The notes under the pieces were generated by a model, which saw only the letters and a list, made by a program, of their open reading frames with translations, was not told the DNA's origin and ran no database searches. Both the position numbers and the translations under genes were made by a program. Shown piece after piece: positions 34,641-47,187 of a stretch of 64,000 bases of DNA; position 1 is the stretch's first letter; the number at the start of each line of letters is the position of its first letter. The DNA is from Nannobrachium achirus (taxonomy: Eukaryota; Chordata; Actinopteri; Myctophiformes; Myctophidae), in the NCBI GenBank assembly GCA_963921795.1, contig OY997645.1, positions 21,514,918-21,578,917 on the forward strand, written 5' to 3'.

Positions 34641-36828
34641 GCCTGTTTCCTTTTTTGTCTATAGGCATGAAGTGCTGCATTTTACTATGCAATCCTTAAG
34701 CTAACAGTATAGGCTACTTCAAAATAAGTCAAACTGTCTTTGGCTTGCTGAAACAGAAAATGTCCTATTGACCAAATTGTTTAATAATGAATGCAGTTCT
34801 GCTTTGAACGTTGTACTTTCCATTAGTAAAAAAAAAAAAAAAAAACACCCATTTAGTATGGAATATGAGTTTCTGATAAATCACACAACTTCTCATTCCC
34901 GTCATCTGCTGTGATTTTAGCTCGCCGAACTTAGTTCTTGCAAGAAATATGATGCCTGCTTTAGGGTTCTATTAACACACATCTTGTCTCCACCCCATGG
35001 CCCGGCTGTGTTCCTTTATTCATTTTGTAACAGCTATGCCCAGTGGTGTGTTCTAGATTGGAGGGATATGATAATCTAACTGCTTGTGGTCATGGAGATA
35101 CACTACCGCGTTTTCAATGGATGGAATGGTTTGTAGAGGGCTACACTGTCTTGGCTGCGAAGGATTTCTGCAGGTCACACTACATATAGCCTATACTGAA
35201 TAGCGTAACACGGTAGAACACACCACTGGCTATGCCTACATAATAATAATGCTTGACGAACAAATTTAGCCCCTTTTGTAGTGTTTTGAAATCTGCAAAG
35301 TAACCATCCATGTATGTATAATATTTACATTCTAGCTGTGAGATGGTTGATAAGCAATAATTAAAGTTAAGCTAAACACAACTACTGTGTGAATAGATGT
35401 ATTTCTTCCATAGAAAAGAGGAGTCAAACCTGGAGAAATCATAATACGGTAATACATACACATAAGATATAATCTGGGATGTTTCCCAAACCCACAGGAC
35501 AAAGCACTACGCCTTAACTTCTCAGTAGGCCCAGATGGAGCCTGTGGGGGACATCAGCCAGCGGGGAGGCAAAGCTCATAGCACAAGGCTAAGTTAGGCC
35601 TCGTCCTCATGCTCAAAACATTCACAGTCTCACAGCATACAAATCATTCCCAAGATCTCTTTCTTTTGCACTTAGCAGCCTACCAAGAATGTTTCTTCGT
35701 GGATGATCACAGTAGCCCTAGCTCACTCCTCTGCAGTGGAAGTGAGCAGTCTCTCTGGCGGTCATACAGGATGGTAAGTTAGGAGAATGACTAGCTCCTG
35801 TGCTCCCTCTGGTCTGCCACCTTCTTGTCCTCCCCGTCGTCGTCGTCTGGTGGTCCACTGTGGATCTGGCTGGTCCTCTCCCGGCTGTTTTGGTGCCTGT
35901 CTGGACTGAGGCCGCTGACACTACTCCGTCACTCCTGTTGCGTCACTGACCCACAAAGAGGAGCTGAAAAGAGGGGGTGTGATGAGTGTGTGGAGGCAGA
36001 AGGATATTCAGAAAGGAGGCAGGTTTTGCTCAAAAAACAAACGGATGAGGCTTCAGCTTGAGCTTAGCCTCACGTTCGGACCCTGTCACAGTGGCATTCA
36101 GGAAGTGGTTCCGGGAGACAAGCCTTTTATTGTTACGTAATGAATATTTTTTCCTCCCAAACAAGGCTCAGCTGAGAAGGCGCTGTTCAGTGTTCAGGCA
36201 GCTCAGGCTAATAATAGGCCTCTGTGCCAGTCAGGGCACAGCCATGACAGATCCGTTTCAACATCCATCTTTTCATTTAGACAGAAAAGCTATATTTTGG
36301 ATTGACAGGATTCACTTTTGGAAAGGGAGTATAGGCCTATAATGATATACTATATACTGTATTGTTACTTTTTAAAATGTCAGAAGAAAATACAAAGACC
36401 TTATTTGTTTTGTTATGTCTTTTAAGATGTGTGGCTTACATTGTTTTAAGCTGGTTGTTTACATGTATTAGTCATATGTAACAGTCTCAGTCTCAGATCT
36501 TTTAAAGATGTACCTATTAGAAACAGAGAAAACAGCTCATACCTTTCATAGTATGTTAATGTTGCTCCCATTCATTGTATTCGGGTGAGGAAGGGCCTGC
36601 TTGTACGTCTTTAAAGTATGTTGAAGCCTTTAGGCCTGGAGATGGTGACGAGAATTACGGCACTTGTTTTGCACACGATACCCTGGGTTTTATTTGCTGG
36701 AGCCTCCTCCTACAATATCTCACTGTTTTTCCACTGCCTTGTTGCTCCCTCTGCTGGCTACATTGTGACTTCAGCATAGCTTCCAGATCTACAGTATGAT
36801 CCAGATTCTTTCTTATCAACAGCCAGGA
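34641..36828. other. intergenic; CpG-richer patch near 35.8-36.1 kb
   Basis: A poly(A) run lies at 34829-34846. Around 35820-36080 the sequence is GC-richer (CCCCGTCGTCGTCGTC) and contains TGCGTCACTGA, a CRE/AP-1-like site. It could be a zbtb38 promoter on the minus strand, but no exon can be proven. Confidence 0.3.
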
Positions 36829-37430
36829 GTGTCACACCAAATTCTGGGCCCTGGGTACAAGGATTCACTGCGGCCCCCCATGGATGTTCTTCATAGGGGG
36901 AGGGGGTTGAACCCATTTAGACTGGGAACGCGTTATTTTGAGCTTCAACTATTGAAAATAGTTCTACAAATCTACAAGCTCGCAGCACGGCACTCGGTTC
37001 CGCGCTGTGAGCTTGTATATCTGCTATTTTTGAAAATTTTTGAAAATGTGTGCAAGAAACCTATGTTTCTATGTCAGTGGTGCTCAAACCCTCATGTGAA
37101 GGACCCCCAAAATGAAATGTATTTGGCCACGGACCCCCCCCCCCCCCCCATCTCAAAATATTTAGTTCCAGGGACCCCCCAGAAGCAGAATTTTAGTTAC
37201 AAAATGTTCGATTAAAAAATACATATATTCAAAGATTCTCACCCATTTTCATGACTTTTCAAAAATAGCAGATCTACAAGCTCGCAGTGCGGCACTCGGT
37301 GCTGCGCTATGAGCTTGTAGATCTGCTATTTTTCTATAGCTAAAGTATAAAATAATTAAGGCCCCTGCACAGTCCCACTCCTCCCCCCCCCCCCCCCCCC
37401 CCCCCTCCTTGTGACGCCCCTGGCTACATG
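36829..37430. mobile_element. nested hAT-type MITE fragments with two palindromes
   Basis: CAGTGGTGCTCAAACCCTCA at 37075 is a hAT-type end. Two copies of the AATAGCAGATCTACAAGCTC palindrome lie at 36953-37034 and 37261-37333, the second with 22-nt perfect arms. Poly(C) runs lie at 37133-37149 and 37382-37405. Element limits are uncertain because several insertions overlap. Confidence 0.55.
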
Positions 37431-37847
37431 GTTAGCAGCAGACTTGAGCACTGCAGGTCTTCTTCAGCAGAGGGCGCAACAACAGCTAAAAGTTGTTGTT
37501 CATAAACAGGAAGTGTATTTTCAAAATGACCTTTGACCATGTTATGATTGTAGCTTTCTGCCTTGTGACTTGCTCAGATCCCCGGTGCATTATCTCAATA
37601 GATCCCTGGTTTAGACCTGTGTAATTTTAGTCATAACTCAGCCACTGCAAAGCATTATTCCAGCCTATACAATGGGTAATAACAAAATCAAGCCTATGAT
37701 TAAATCAACATATGGGAAATCAGGCACATCCCATTATGGTTTATATAGACCTGTTGTAACCTATAAATTGTTATATCGTTCATGCCGGGAATTACTTTGA
37801 TTTTTATTAAATGTACTTGTATGTAACAGAATTTGAATGAGGCCACC
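37431..37847. other. intergenic, nothing recognised
   Basis: Short spacer between repeat clusters. No gene or repeat boundary was seen. Confidence 0.4.
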
Positions 37848-38078
37848 CAGCAAGCACGTCAGGACCTGGACCAATCAGTGACGTCTCGATTGGGTCCAGA
37901 TCACAGCCCATATGGGGATGATCTTGACGTCATTACCAGGACGTCATATGGACTTTTTGTTTGCCAGGATTATTGTTATTGTTTGTAACTAGAGGTTCGC
38001 GGACCTTCGGGCCGCTCACATCTAGAGATCGTGCCTGCTTCGCAGGCGCTCACAGCTACGTTGCAGCAGTGATCCACC

Positions 38079-38852
38079 CACATCCATCCATCCACATCCA
38101 TCCATCCAGCCATCCATCCACACACACACACATCCATCCATCATCCATCCATCCATCCACATCCATCCATCCATCCATCCATCCATCCACATCCATCCAT
38201 CCACATCCATCCATCCATCCACATCCATCCATCCATCCATCCATCCATCCATCCATCCACATCCATCCATCCATCCATCCATGCATCCATCCATCCACAT
38301 ACATGCATCCATCCACATCCATCCATCCATCCATCCATCCACATCCATCCATCCATCCATCCATCCATGCATCCATCCATGCATCCATCCATCCATCCAC
38401 ATCCATCCATCCATCCACATCCATCCATCCATCCATCCATCCATCCATCCATCCATCCACATCCATCCATCCATCCACATCCATCCATCCATCCATCCAT
38501 CCACATCCATCCATCCATCCATCCACATCCATCCATCCACATCCATCCACCCATCCACATCCATCCATCCGTCCATCCACATCCATCCATCCATCCACAT
38601 CCATCCATCCATCCATCCATCCATCCATCCACATCCATCCATCCATCCATCCATCCATCCACATCCATCCATTCACATCCATCCATCCATCCATCCATCC
38701 ACCCATCCATCCATCCATCCATCCACATCCATCCATCCACATCCATGCATCCATCCATCCACATCCATGCATCCATCCATCCATCCATCCATCCATCCAT
38801 CCACATCCATCCATCCACATCCATCCATCCATCCATCCATCCATCCATCCAC
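38079..38852. repeat. (ATCC)n with CCACATCC variants
   Basis: About 770 bp of CATC units with interspersed CACATCC steps. All six frames are open over long stretches only because the repeat lacks stops (HPSIHPS or WMDGWMD readings). Not a gene. Confidence 0.95.
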
Positions 38853-39582
38853 TTACTGTACTGTACTTTACTGTACTCTACTGTACCTTACTGTACTGTA
38901 CTTTACTGTACTCTACTGTACTGTACTTTAAAGTACTCTACTGTACCTTACTATACTGTACTTTAATGTACTCTACTGTACCTTACTATACCTTACTGTA
39001 CTGTACTTTAATGTACTCTACTGTACTCTACTTTACCTTACTGTACTGTACTTTAATGTACTCTACTGTACTCTACTTTACCTTACTCTACTGTACCTTA
39101 CTATACCTTACTGTACTGTACTTTAATGTACTCTACTGTACTCTACTTTACCTTACTGTACTTTAATGTACTCTACTGTACTCTACTTTACCTTACTGTA
39201 CTGTACTTTAATGTACTCTACTGTACTCTTCTTTACCTTACTGTACTTTGCTGTACTCTACTGTACTCTACTTTACCTTACTGTACTTTGCTGTACTCTA
39301 CTGTACCTGACTGTACCGTATTGTACTGTACTTTGCTGTACTCTACTGTACCTGACTGTACCGTATTGTACTGTACTCTACTTTACCTTACTGTACTTTG
39401 CTTTACTCTACTGTACCTGACTGTACCGTTTTGTACTGTACTTTGCTGTACTCTACTGTACCTTGCTGTACCGTATTGTACTGTACTTTGCTGTACTCTA
39501 CTGTACCTTGCTGTACCGTATTGTACTGTACTTTGCTGTACTCTACTGTACCTTACTGTACCTGACTGTACCGTATTGTATC
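38853..39582. repeat. pentamer satellite (CTGTA)n
   Basis: Pentamers with higher-order pattern CTGTACTTTA, CTGTACTCTA and CTGTACCTTA. This is the reverse complement of the arrays at 42262-43330 and 44171-44735. Confidence 0.95.
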
Positions 39583-39586
39583 TTAC

Positions 39587-39600
39587 TTCTCTCTCTCTCT

Positions 39601-39632
<32 letters not shown>

Positions 39633-39647
39633 AACCCCCCCCCCCCT
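39587..39647. repeat. (CT)n then poly(C)
   Basis: Interrupted CT tract followed by a ten-base C run. Confidence 0.9.
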
Positions 39648-40181
39648 TCCCTCTTGAAACCCGATACTTTTGTGATGAGAATGACAAATTCACTCTACAG
39701 AGGATTGCGCAATAGGTATTGCGAAATAAGCATACAAACACAAACTGTACGGTAAATATGCATTTTGAAAAGATGACACTAAGTGGATTACGTTCAGCAT
39801 AGCATGCATGCAGTATATATTTCTGTAATAATGGTGACTTCCAACATGACCGAATGTCGGGAACCGCCGAACAAAATCAGTCTTTGGCCGTCTTGAGTTG
39901 GTGTGGCTGAGATGTTATTTGAAATATGAGCATATGGTTATATTCTGGGACATATCTAACTAGTTATGATATTTATCTGGCCTAGAATGTCACCTGATTT
40001 CAACCAACATAAATCCTGTCAAACAAAAAAAGTCCACATGACGTCCTGGTAATGACGTCAAGGTCATCCCCATATGGGCTGTGATCTGGCCCCAATCGAG
40101 ACGTCACTGATTGGTCCAGGTCCTGACCGTGCTTGCTGAGCAGGGGACCTCTGGTATCTGTCAGTGAATTTATTATTGTAA

Positions 40182-40501
40182 TTAAAGGAGTAGTTCACCC
40201 CCAAAATGACTTTTTTTCTATTGATTACTCATGCATGGAGAGTTGAGTTCAATAATATTTTTTGGTTTTTGTCACATTCCTAAGACAAAAATGTAATTCG
40301 AGTAAATTTACCCCCATTGATTCTGGATGGGGACCCGTTTCGAAACGGGTCCCCATCCGGAACGAATGGGGGTAAATTTATTGTTATCACATTTTTGTCT
40401 TAGGAATGCAACAAAAAACTAAAAATATTATTGAACTCTAGTCTCCATGGCGTGACAATCAATAGAAAAAAAGTCATTTTGGGGGTGAACTACTCCTTTA
40501 A
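40182..40501. mobile_element. TTAA-bounded foldback MITE
   Basis: The ends TTAAAGGAGTAGTTCACCCC and the complement at the right are inverted along arms of about 155 bp. They meet at the near-perfect centre GGGGACCCGTTTCGAAACGG. This is the well-known teleost TTAAAGGGATAGTTCACCC type of element. No coding content. Confidence 0.85.
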
Positions 40502-41039
40502 AGGCGATATAAGTGATATACTGTATAAGTGATTTTTTTTAAACAGACAAACAAACAAAATGTTAAATAGCTCAATAGTCATTGTTATAATACAAGGTAC
40601 AGGATAAACAAATGAAATTGGAAGTGATGAACGTTGACAAAACACCTCAAGGAGTGGGGACACAATTATTATTATTATTATTATTTGGAACTGGAATAAT
40701 CTCTTGATAGGAAAGACTATCCAGGATAAAAATCATGACCTATTTTTTTCCTTCTGTTTACCAAAGAGTTGGAGAGATGGGGAAACACCTGTTACTAAAA
40801 CATCCCTGTAGCATTAGTCTCTGTAGCTGTAGTTCCGAATGCTATATAGTCTGGAACTACGTACAGCTCCCGAACGGCGAGTATCTGAAGTAGCCGCAAA
40901 TTGCAACACTAGATTTTTTTTATAATCGGATGAATCTAGGGTTGCAATACCTCCCATAGGCAGCCAATGCATCAAAACGTTTTTTTCTTTTTTTTTTTTT
41001 TGCTATCTGATTGTATTAAACGATGTCAAACTCACCAAT

Positions 41040-41410
41040 ATTGCGGCTCTATGGAAAGCTTGCATAATCCTCTTTCTATCTGCAAAGTGTTTGTTTCAGA
41101 AAAATCCACCGTAAACATGTTATGATTTATTTTCTGTCAAGAAATCCGAGCAGACATGGTTTATTTTCTAAGTGTTGAACTCAACGTCCCGCTGCCTCCT
41201 GCATTATGTGACACAGGACTGGTCACAGGACTGGTCACAGGAGCGATTTTCCATGAGCGCTTCCAAACTCCAGGACTTAGAAAGAATAATCACCTGAACC
41301 AAATTGCTTGATAGAAACTGGCTCATAACATGTCTACGGTGGCTTTTTCTGGAACAAACACTTTGCAGATAGCAAGAGTAAATTCCAAGCTTTCCATAGA
41401 GCCGCATTAT
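41040..41410. mobile_element. nested foldback MITE
   Basis: Arms 41040-41122 and 41327-41410 are inverted copies (GCGGCTCTATGGAAAGCTTG, ATCTGCAAAGTGTTTGTT) with a 200-bp loop. It sits just inside the left terminal repeat of the 4-kb element and is absent from the right end, so it inserted later. Confidence 0.7.
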
Positions 41411-41499
41411 TGTGGGCTCGCCTAAAGGCGAGCACACGTATGTTATCTTCATTATTGTGGGCTCGCCTGGAAGGCGAGCACACGTATGTTATCTTCATT
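41407..41499. repeat. tandem pair of GCTCGCC hairpins
   Basis: Two copies of about 47 bp (ATTATTGTGGGCTCGCCT and on). Each contains a hairpin GCTCGCC-AA-GGCGAGC and ends CACACGTATGTTATCTTC. Confidence 0.85.
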
Positions 41500-43395
41500 A
41501 TTTATTTCTATACTAGTCAGTATCCTCAAAACTTTGGCGCGCTTCATCTCTTAAACGCTTACACCTTTCAACACCATTCAAATTTTTATGTGTTCAGCTT
41601 ACTGAGGACAAGTGTGCGTGTATTTTTCTTTTTGAAATGTTTTGTAGTATAATTATAAAAAAATAAAAATGTTTAACTTTAAGCACCCAATGCATTTCCA
41701 ATGGGTTTAGTGAGGAAAGGGACCCATGTTTATATTAAGGCGCTGTGGCTGCAATATTCACACTTCAGATATGCTATTTATATCAATGCGTTCACACAGG
41801 TCTGCTCTCTGATTTGATCCAAATATCTAAGCTGTGTGATGTATAAAACTATAGTTATAGTTAAAACTATAAATAAATGTCCCTCTCCACTCTACTGATT
41901 ACACAGCTGTGATCAAGAATCAAGTCCGGGCGATGGGATGTAAATCCCATAGCCATATATCCTAGAGCCCGCAGGGACAGTCAGCCATATTAGTGGTTGT
42001 TGTTGGTTGTCAGGGAGATATCAAAACCAATGCATTTCCAAGTCAGATCCACAAACACAATAAAAGCCATGCTCCACTCCTCAGTCTGGAGTGGCCACAT
42101 AGAAGAACGCCTTGGTTATAGACATAGTGGAGGACAGATGTGATCTGGGATTGTTAGCCTACAGTATATGCACTCAATATACTCCACTACAGTTGGAGTC
42201 CATTTGACAGTTGCTGGTTCCCAAACACAGAATCAAAAATGTAGATCTAGAACACATAGAATATGTACAGTACAGTAAGGTTCAGTAGAGTACAGTAAAA
42301 GTACAGTAAGGTTCAGTAGAGTACAGTAAAGTACAGTAAGGTACAGAAAGGTACAGTACAGAAAGGTACAGTAGAGTACAGTACAGTAAGGTACAGTAAA
42401 GTACAATACAGTACAGTAAGGTACAGTAGAGTACAGTAAAGTACAGTAGAGTACAGTAAGGTACAGTAGAGTACAGTAAAGTACAGTATAGTAAGGTACA
42501 GTAGAGTACAGTACAGTAAGGTACAGTACGGCACAGTAGAGTACAGTATAGTACAGTAAGGTACAGTAGAGTACAGTAAAGTACAGTACAGTAAGGTACA
42601 GTACAGTAAGGTACAGTAGAGTACAGTAAAGTACAGTAAGGTACAGTACAGTAGAGTAGAGTAAAGTACAGTACAGTAAGGTACAGTAAGTTACAGTAGA
42701 GTACAGTAAAGTACAGTAAGGTACAGCAGAGTACAGTAAAGTACAGTACTGTAAGGTACAGTACAGTACAGTAGTGTACAGTAAAGTACAGTAAAGTACA
42801 GTAACGTACAGCACAGTAAGGTACAGCAAGATACAGTAGTGTACAGTAAAGTACAGTACAGTAAAGTACAATACAGTACAGTAAGGTACAGTAGAGTACA
42901 GTAAAGTACAGTAGAGTACAGTAAGGTACAGTAGAGTACAGTAAAGTACAGTATAGTAAGGTACAGTAGAGTACAGTACAGTAAGTTACAGTACGGCATA
43001 GTAGAGTACAGTACAGTATAGTACAGTAAGGTACAGTAGAGTACAGTTAAGTACAGTACAGTAAGGTACAGTACAGTAAGGTACAGTACAGTACAGTAAG
43101 GTACAGTAGAGTACAGTAAAGTACATTACAGTAAGGTACAGTAGAGTACAGTAAAGTACAGTAAGTTACAGTAGAGTACAGTAAAGTACAGTAAGGTAAA
43201 GTACAGTAGAGTACAGTAAAGTACAGTAAGTTACAGTACAGTACAGTACAGTACAGTACAGTACAGTAAGGTGCAGTACAGTATAGTAAGGTACAGTACA
43301 ATACTGTAGGGTACTGTACCTTACAGTACCTTAAAGTATCCTATTTGTTGGGTTGGAATCGAGCCCACACTGTTTCGAAGGAACAGTATTTCTAG
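41500..43395. repeat. direct duplication unit A (unique block plus satellite)
   Basis: A block of about 760 bp (starting TTATTTCTATACTAGTCAGT) is followed by a CAGTA-type pentamer array at 42262-43330 and a tail ending AACAGTATTTCTAG. The same order recurs immediately afterwards. Reading frames such as LYCTLLYST in the array are repeat artefacts. Confidence 0.9.
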
Positions 43396-44797
43396 TTTAT
43401 TTCTATACTAGTCAGTATCCTCAAAACTTTGGCGCGCTTCATCTCTTAAACGCTTACACCTTTCAACACCATTCAAATTTTTATGTGTTCAGCTTACTGA
43501 GGACAAGTGTGCTTGTATTTTTGGTTTTGAAATGTTTTGTAGTATAAATATAAAAAAATAAAAATGTTTAACTTTAAGCACCCAATGCATTTCCAATGGG
43601 TCCCCAGAGTGGAGAGAAGGATAATAGACCCATGTTTATGTTAAGGCGCTGTGGCTGCAGTGTTCACACTTCAGATATGCTATCTATATCATTGCGTTCA
43701 CACAGGTCTGCTCTCTGATTTGATCCAAATGTCTAAGCTGTGTGATGTATAAAACTATAGTTATAGTTAAAACTATAAATAAATGTCCCTCTCCACTCTA
43801 CTGATTACACAGCTGTGATCAAGAATCAAGTCCGGGCGATGGGATGTAAATCCCATAGCCATATATCCTAGAGCCCGCAGGGACAGTCAGCCATATTAGT
43901 GGTTGTTGTTGGTTGTCAGGGAGATATCAAAACCAATGCATTTCCAAGTCAGATCCACAAACACAATAAAAGCCATGCTCCACTCCTCAGTCTGGAGTGG
44001 CCACATAGAAGAACGCCTTGGTTATAGACATAGTGGAGGACATATGTGATCTGGGATTGTTAGCCTACAGTATATGCACTCAATATACTCCACTACAGTT
44101 GGAGTCCATTTGACAGTTGCTGGTTCCCAAACACAGAATCAAAAATGTAGATCTAGAACACATATAATATGTACAGTACAGTAAGGTTCAGTAGAGTACA
44201 GTAAAAGTACAGTAAGGTTCAGTAGAGTACAGTAAAGTACAGTAAGGTACAGAAAGGTACAGTACAGAAAGGTACAGTAGAGTACAGTACAGTAAGGTAC
44301 AGTAAAGTACAATACAGTACAGTAAGGTACAGTAGAGTACAGTAAAGTACAATAAAGTACAGTAAAGTAGAATAAAGTACAGTAAGGTACAGTGGAGTAC
44401 AGTAAAGTACAGTAGAGTACAGTAAAGTACAGTATAGTAAGGTACAGTAGAGTACAGTACAGTAAGGTACAGTACGGTACAGTAGAGTACAGTATAGTAT
44501 AGTACAGTAAGGTACAGTACAGTACAGTAAGGTACAGTAGAGTACAGTACAGTAGAGTACAGTAAAGTACAGTAAGTTACAGTAGAATACAGTAAAGTAC
44601 AGTACAGTAGAGTACAGTAAAGTACAGTAAGTTACAGTACAGTACAGTACAGTACAGTACAGTACAGTAAGGTGCAGTACAGTATAGTAAGGTACAGTAC
44701 AATACTGTAAGGTACTGTACCTTACAGTACCTTAAAGTATCCTATTTGTTGGGTTGGAACCGAGCCCACACTGTTTCGAAGGAACAGTATTTCTAGT
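43396..44797. repeat. direct duplication unit B
   Basis: Near-identical copy of unit A with a shorter pentamer array (44171-44735) and the same tail. A local insertion difference near 43605 (CCCCAGAGTGGAGAGAAGG) and scattered substitutions separate the copies. Confidence 0.9.
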
Positions 44798-44918
44798 TGG
44801 TGAGTTTGACGTTGTTTAATACAATCAGATGCATTGGCTCTCTATGGGAGGTATTGCAACCCTAGATTCATCCGATTATAAAGAAATCTAGTATTGCAAT
44901 TTGCGGCTATATCTGAAG

Positions 44919-45882
44919 TAGTCACTGCTGCACGGAACTGTAGTCCCATTGGAAACATAACAGAAACACACTAGCACAGACAGAGTCATTCAAGCGTCAT
45001 TTTCTTGTTATGCGTGTATAGTTTAAGAAAACATTTGAAAACATCAAGGACGTAACACCAACAACACCAGAGAAAGATGAAATAACGCCCCAAAAATATT
45101 GAGAGAAGACATAACACTTCCAGTAGAACTTGTTATCGCTACTGCACCAAGGGAGTGGTTGCGTCACGTCCGCTTTATCCCATACTCATCATAAGACTTC
45201 CGTTGCCCAGGCCCAGACTGTACAACTGGGGATTAGCAAATGGCGGGAGTCAACAGTCTGGCCATGCAAGACTACTGTAGCATTATCTGAATGGAGTTTT
45301 TTAACTAAGAAAAATATCAATTACTATAACAGACTACCAGTCATTAAGTATAAGTCATGCTAGACACAAGTCAGTACAAAAGTATTAAAGTCCAGACACA
45401 CACACACAACACTACAATAATGGGCATATAATGCCAAAGCAGCAAACCAAATATGAGACTAACTGCAGTGTGTGTGCGATATAGGTGTACTCAGTACTCA
45501 CGTTTGTTTTTCTTGCACAATAATCAGATATTTACGAGAAGAGAAAATTGGCTTCGTTTGACCACCAACCTGACTGTTTGTGTGGACTGCAGTTTTACAG
45601 GGCGAGTGAATCCTCAATCAGAGCTAATTCATTGCAGAAGGCGTCTCACTGCACTTGGGGCTGCTCATGGCCATGGCAGGTTGACAGCAGACAATGACTG
45701 GGACTTTTGTACAGTAATACTCATTACATTCTGACAATAGACCTTTACAAAGTAACCTACAAGTTAAAAAGACAGTAGCAACATACGTATAATGATAGTA
45801 TTCGATCACAGACATTTGGTGCCAATCAGTTTGTAATCATTGTAATCAAATTGCAGGTATTCATAATTAAATAACAACCATG
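44919..45882. other. intergenic, nothing recognised
   Basis: No exon or repeat boundary was recognised. Confidence 0.4.
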
Positions 45883-46055
45883 GGGCGCCTGCTAGCTTAG
45901 CGGGCCAGACATAGGCTCTGATGCCTGACAGCGCGTCGTGGGTTTGAGTCCCGATCCTGGCGGCCTTTGGTGCGTGTCTCTCTCTCACCCTGTTTCCTGT
46001 CTACCTACTGTACTATCAATGAAGGCAAAAAGCCCCAAAAATACCTTTAAAGAAA
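45883..46055 (+). mobile_element. tRNA-derived SINE (copy 2)
   Basis: The A box TAGCTTAGCGG (45893) and B box GGTTTGAGTCC (45941) form a tRNA-like head. The body reads CTCACCCTGTTTCCTGTCTA and the tail TCAATGAAGGCAAAAAGCCC. The same body and tail occur on the minus strand at 61549-61715 and 11592-11740. Confidence 0.75.
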
Positions 46056-46167
46056 ACCTGCAAATAATAAATAATAAACATGGCTGTTGCATTGTGTTAT
46101 ATTGGAGGGCAAAACATTTGATGAGAATATTATGCATGTACTTAAGAGCAAAACATTTTCCACTATT

Positions 46168-46665
46168 ATTAAGGTTCAGGTTCAGGTTCAGTTCAGGTTC
46201 AGTTTAATTGTCACACATATCCATACAGGTACAGATACAATGAAATGCTTGTGCCAGGAGCACTCTCAGCCTTATTACACAAAGACATGGTCACAGTGAC
46301 CGACAGGAGTGTGGACCCACATACCATGCAGGCCACACAAGACAAGTCCCAACAACGACAATACCATACAGTGTAAAAGTGTACAGTTTAAAAATGCCTG
46401 GGGAAAAAAACTATTACTGAAACGAGTGGTGTGTGATTTGATGCTCTGGTAACGTTTTTTTGGATGGGAGGAGTGAGAACGGAATGGGCGGGATGGCTGC
46501 TATCTTTCATGATGTTCTGAGTCTTTTTCTTGCAGCGTGTGGTATAGATTGTATGGAGCTGTGGCAATTCTGTGACGATAATTTTAGCAGCTCTCTTCAC
46601 AATCCTCTGCAGCTGTTTACAGTCTTGAACAGTCAAGTTACCAAAGGTTTCAAAATCTTGCAACC
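46168..46665 (-). pseudogene. L2-like LINE 3' end
   Basis: On the minus strand a broken reading frame gives FGNLTVQDCKQLQRIVKRAA, IIVTELPQLHTIYTTRC and SSHPAHSVLTP, the typical last part of fish L2/Rex-like polyproteins. A 3' UTR follows (ACAATTAAACTGAACC), with a short TGAACC repeat tail at 46170-46203 that marks the end of the retrotransposon. 5'-truncated and dead. Confidence 0.8.
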
Positions 46666-47187
46666 TAGGCTAAGAAATCCTCCCAATTACTTATAGGTCC
46701 CATCACTACAAACCCAAGGCAGCCTGCTGCGTGACACAATATAAGTAACTGGGCAATCCGACTAGATAATGAGATCGAACTAAAAAACAAAAAGACAAAA
46801 TTAAGCCACTGCAGAAACTGAACCTATACATTTTTTGTTTTAAACGCATGAACCTCCAAAACACAAGTAATTAAATTGGCTGGTTCTTCTTTTACAAGCC
46901 TGTCCTTTGCACTGTACATGCATACAGCTCATTAGATGCCTAACTGCATCTCCTCTCTTATTTCTCTCCAAAAGCCCTTGAATATGATGGAATATGATTA
47001 AAGATTACTGTGATTTTGTTAAGATCACATTTGATATCACACACACCATACCTGTAACTTTCACTAGGCAAAAAAACTTTTTTCAAAAAAATATGAAAAA
47101 AAAAAGATTATTTGCAATAAATTTATTTTAATCGATTAATCCCTTAACAGCAATTAATCGACTTTAGATTGTTAACATCCCTAGCGT

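Larger units (their letters stand above)
37848..40138. mobile_element. 2.3-kb element with about 118-bp inverted ends
   Basis: Left end 37848-37963 and right end 40021-40138 are inverted copies beginning CAGCAAGCACGTCAGGACCT with only a few differences. Each contains a perfect CRE, TGACGTCA (37925-37932 and 40053-40060). The interior holds an ATCC-type microsatellite, a TACTG-type satellite and a CT tract, but no transposase. I did not find a target duplication. Superfamily unknown. Confidence 0.8.
40891..44909. mobile_element. 4-kb Mutator-like non-autonomous element with 9-bp target duplication
   Basis: The ends TAGCCGCAAATTGCAA and TTGCAATTTGCGGCTA (complement) continue as inverted repeats over more than 120 bp (ATAATCGGATGAATCTAGGG, TTGCAATACCTCCCATAG). 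The left repeat is interrupted by a T-rich insert. The flanks 40882-40890 and 44910-44918 are both TATCTGAAG, an exact 9-bp duplication. Long inverted ends plus a 9-bp duplication suggest the Mutator (MULE) superfamily. Inside are a small foldback element, a doubled hairpin, and a directly repeated block plus satellite array. No transposase reading frame was seen. Confidence 0.8.

Noticed and set aside
35718..35921. Minus-strand 67-codon frame near a CpG-richer patch as a zbtb38 exon
   Set aside because: Low-complexity Thr/Arg/Gly text without family similarity. Could be 5' UTR at most.
37961..39166. A 401-codon plus-strand reading frame rich in HPSIHPS and LYCTLLYST
   Set aside because: It is formed entirely by the ATCC microsatellite and the CTGTA pentamer satellite, which lack stop codons in several frames. 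No unique protein sequence is present.
42233..43301. Long minus-strand frames reading [10 protein letters not shown]
   Set aside because: Products of the CAGTA-type satellite. All readings follow the pentamer.
42262..44735. Possible CRISPR array
   Set aside because: The repeats are contiguous five-base units without spacers, in an animal genome.
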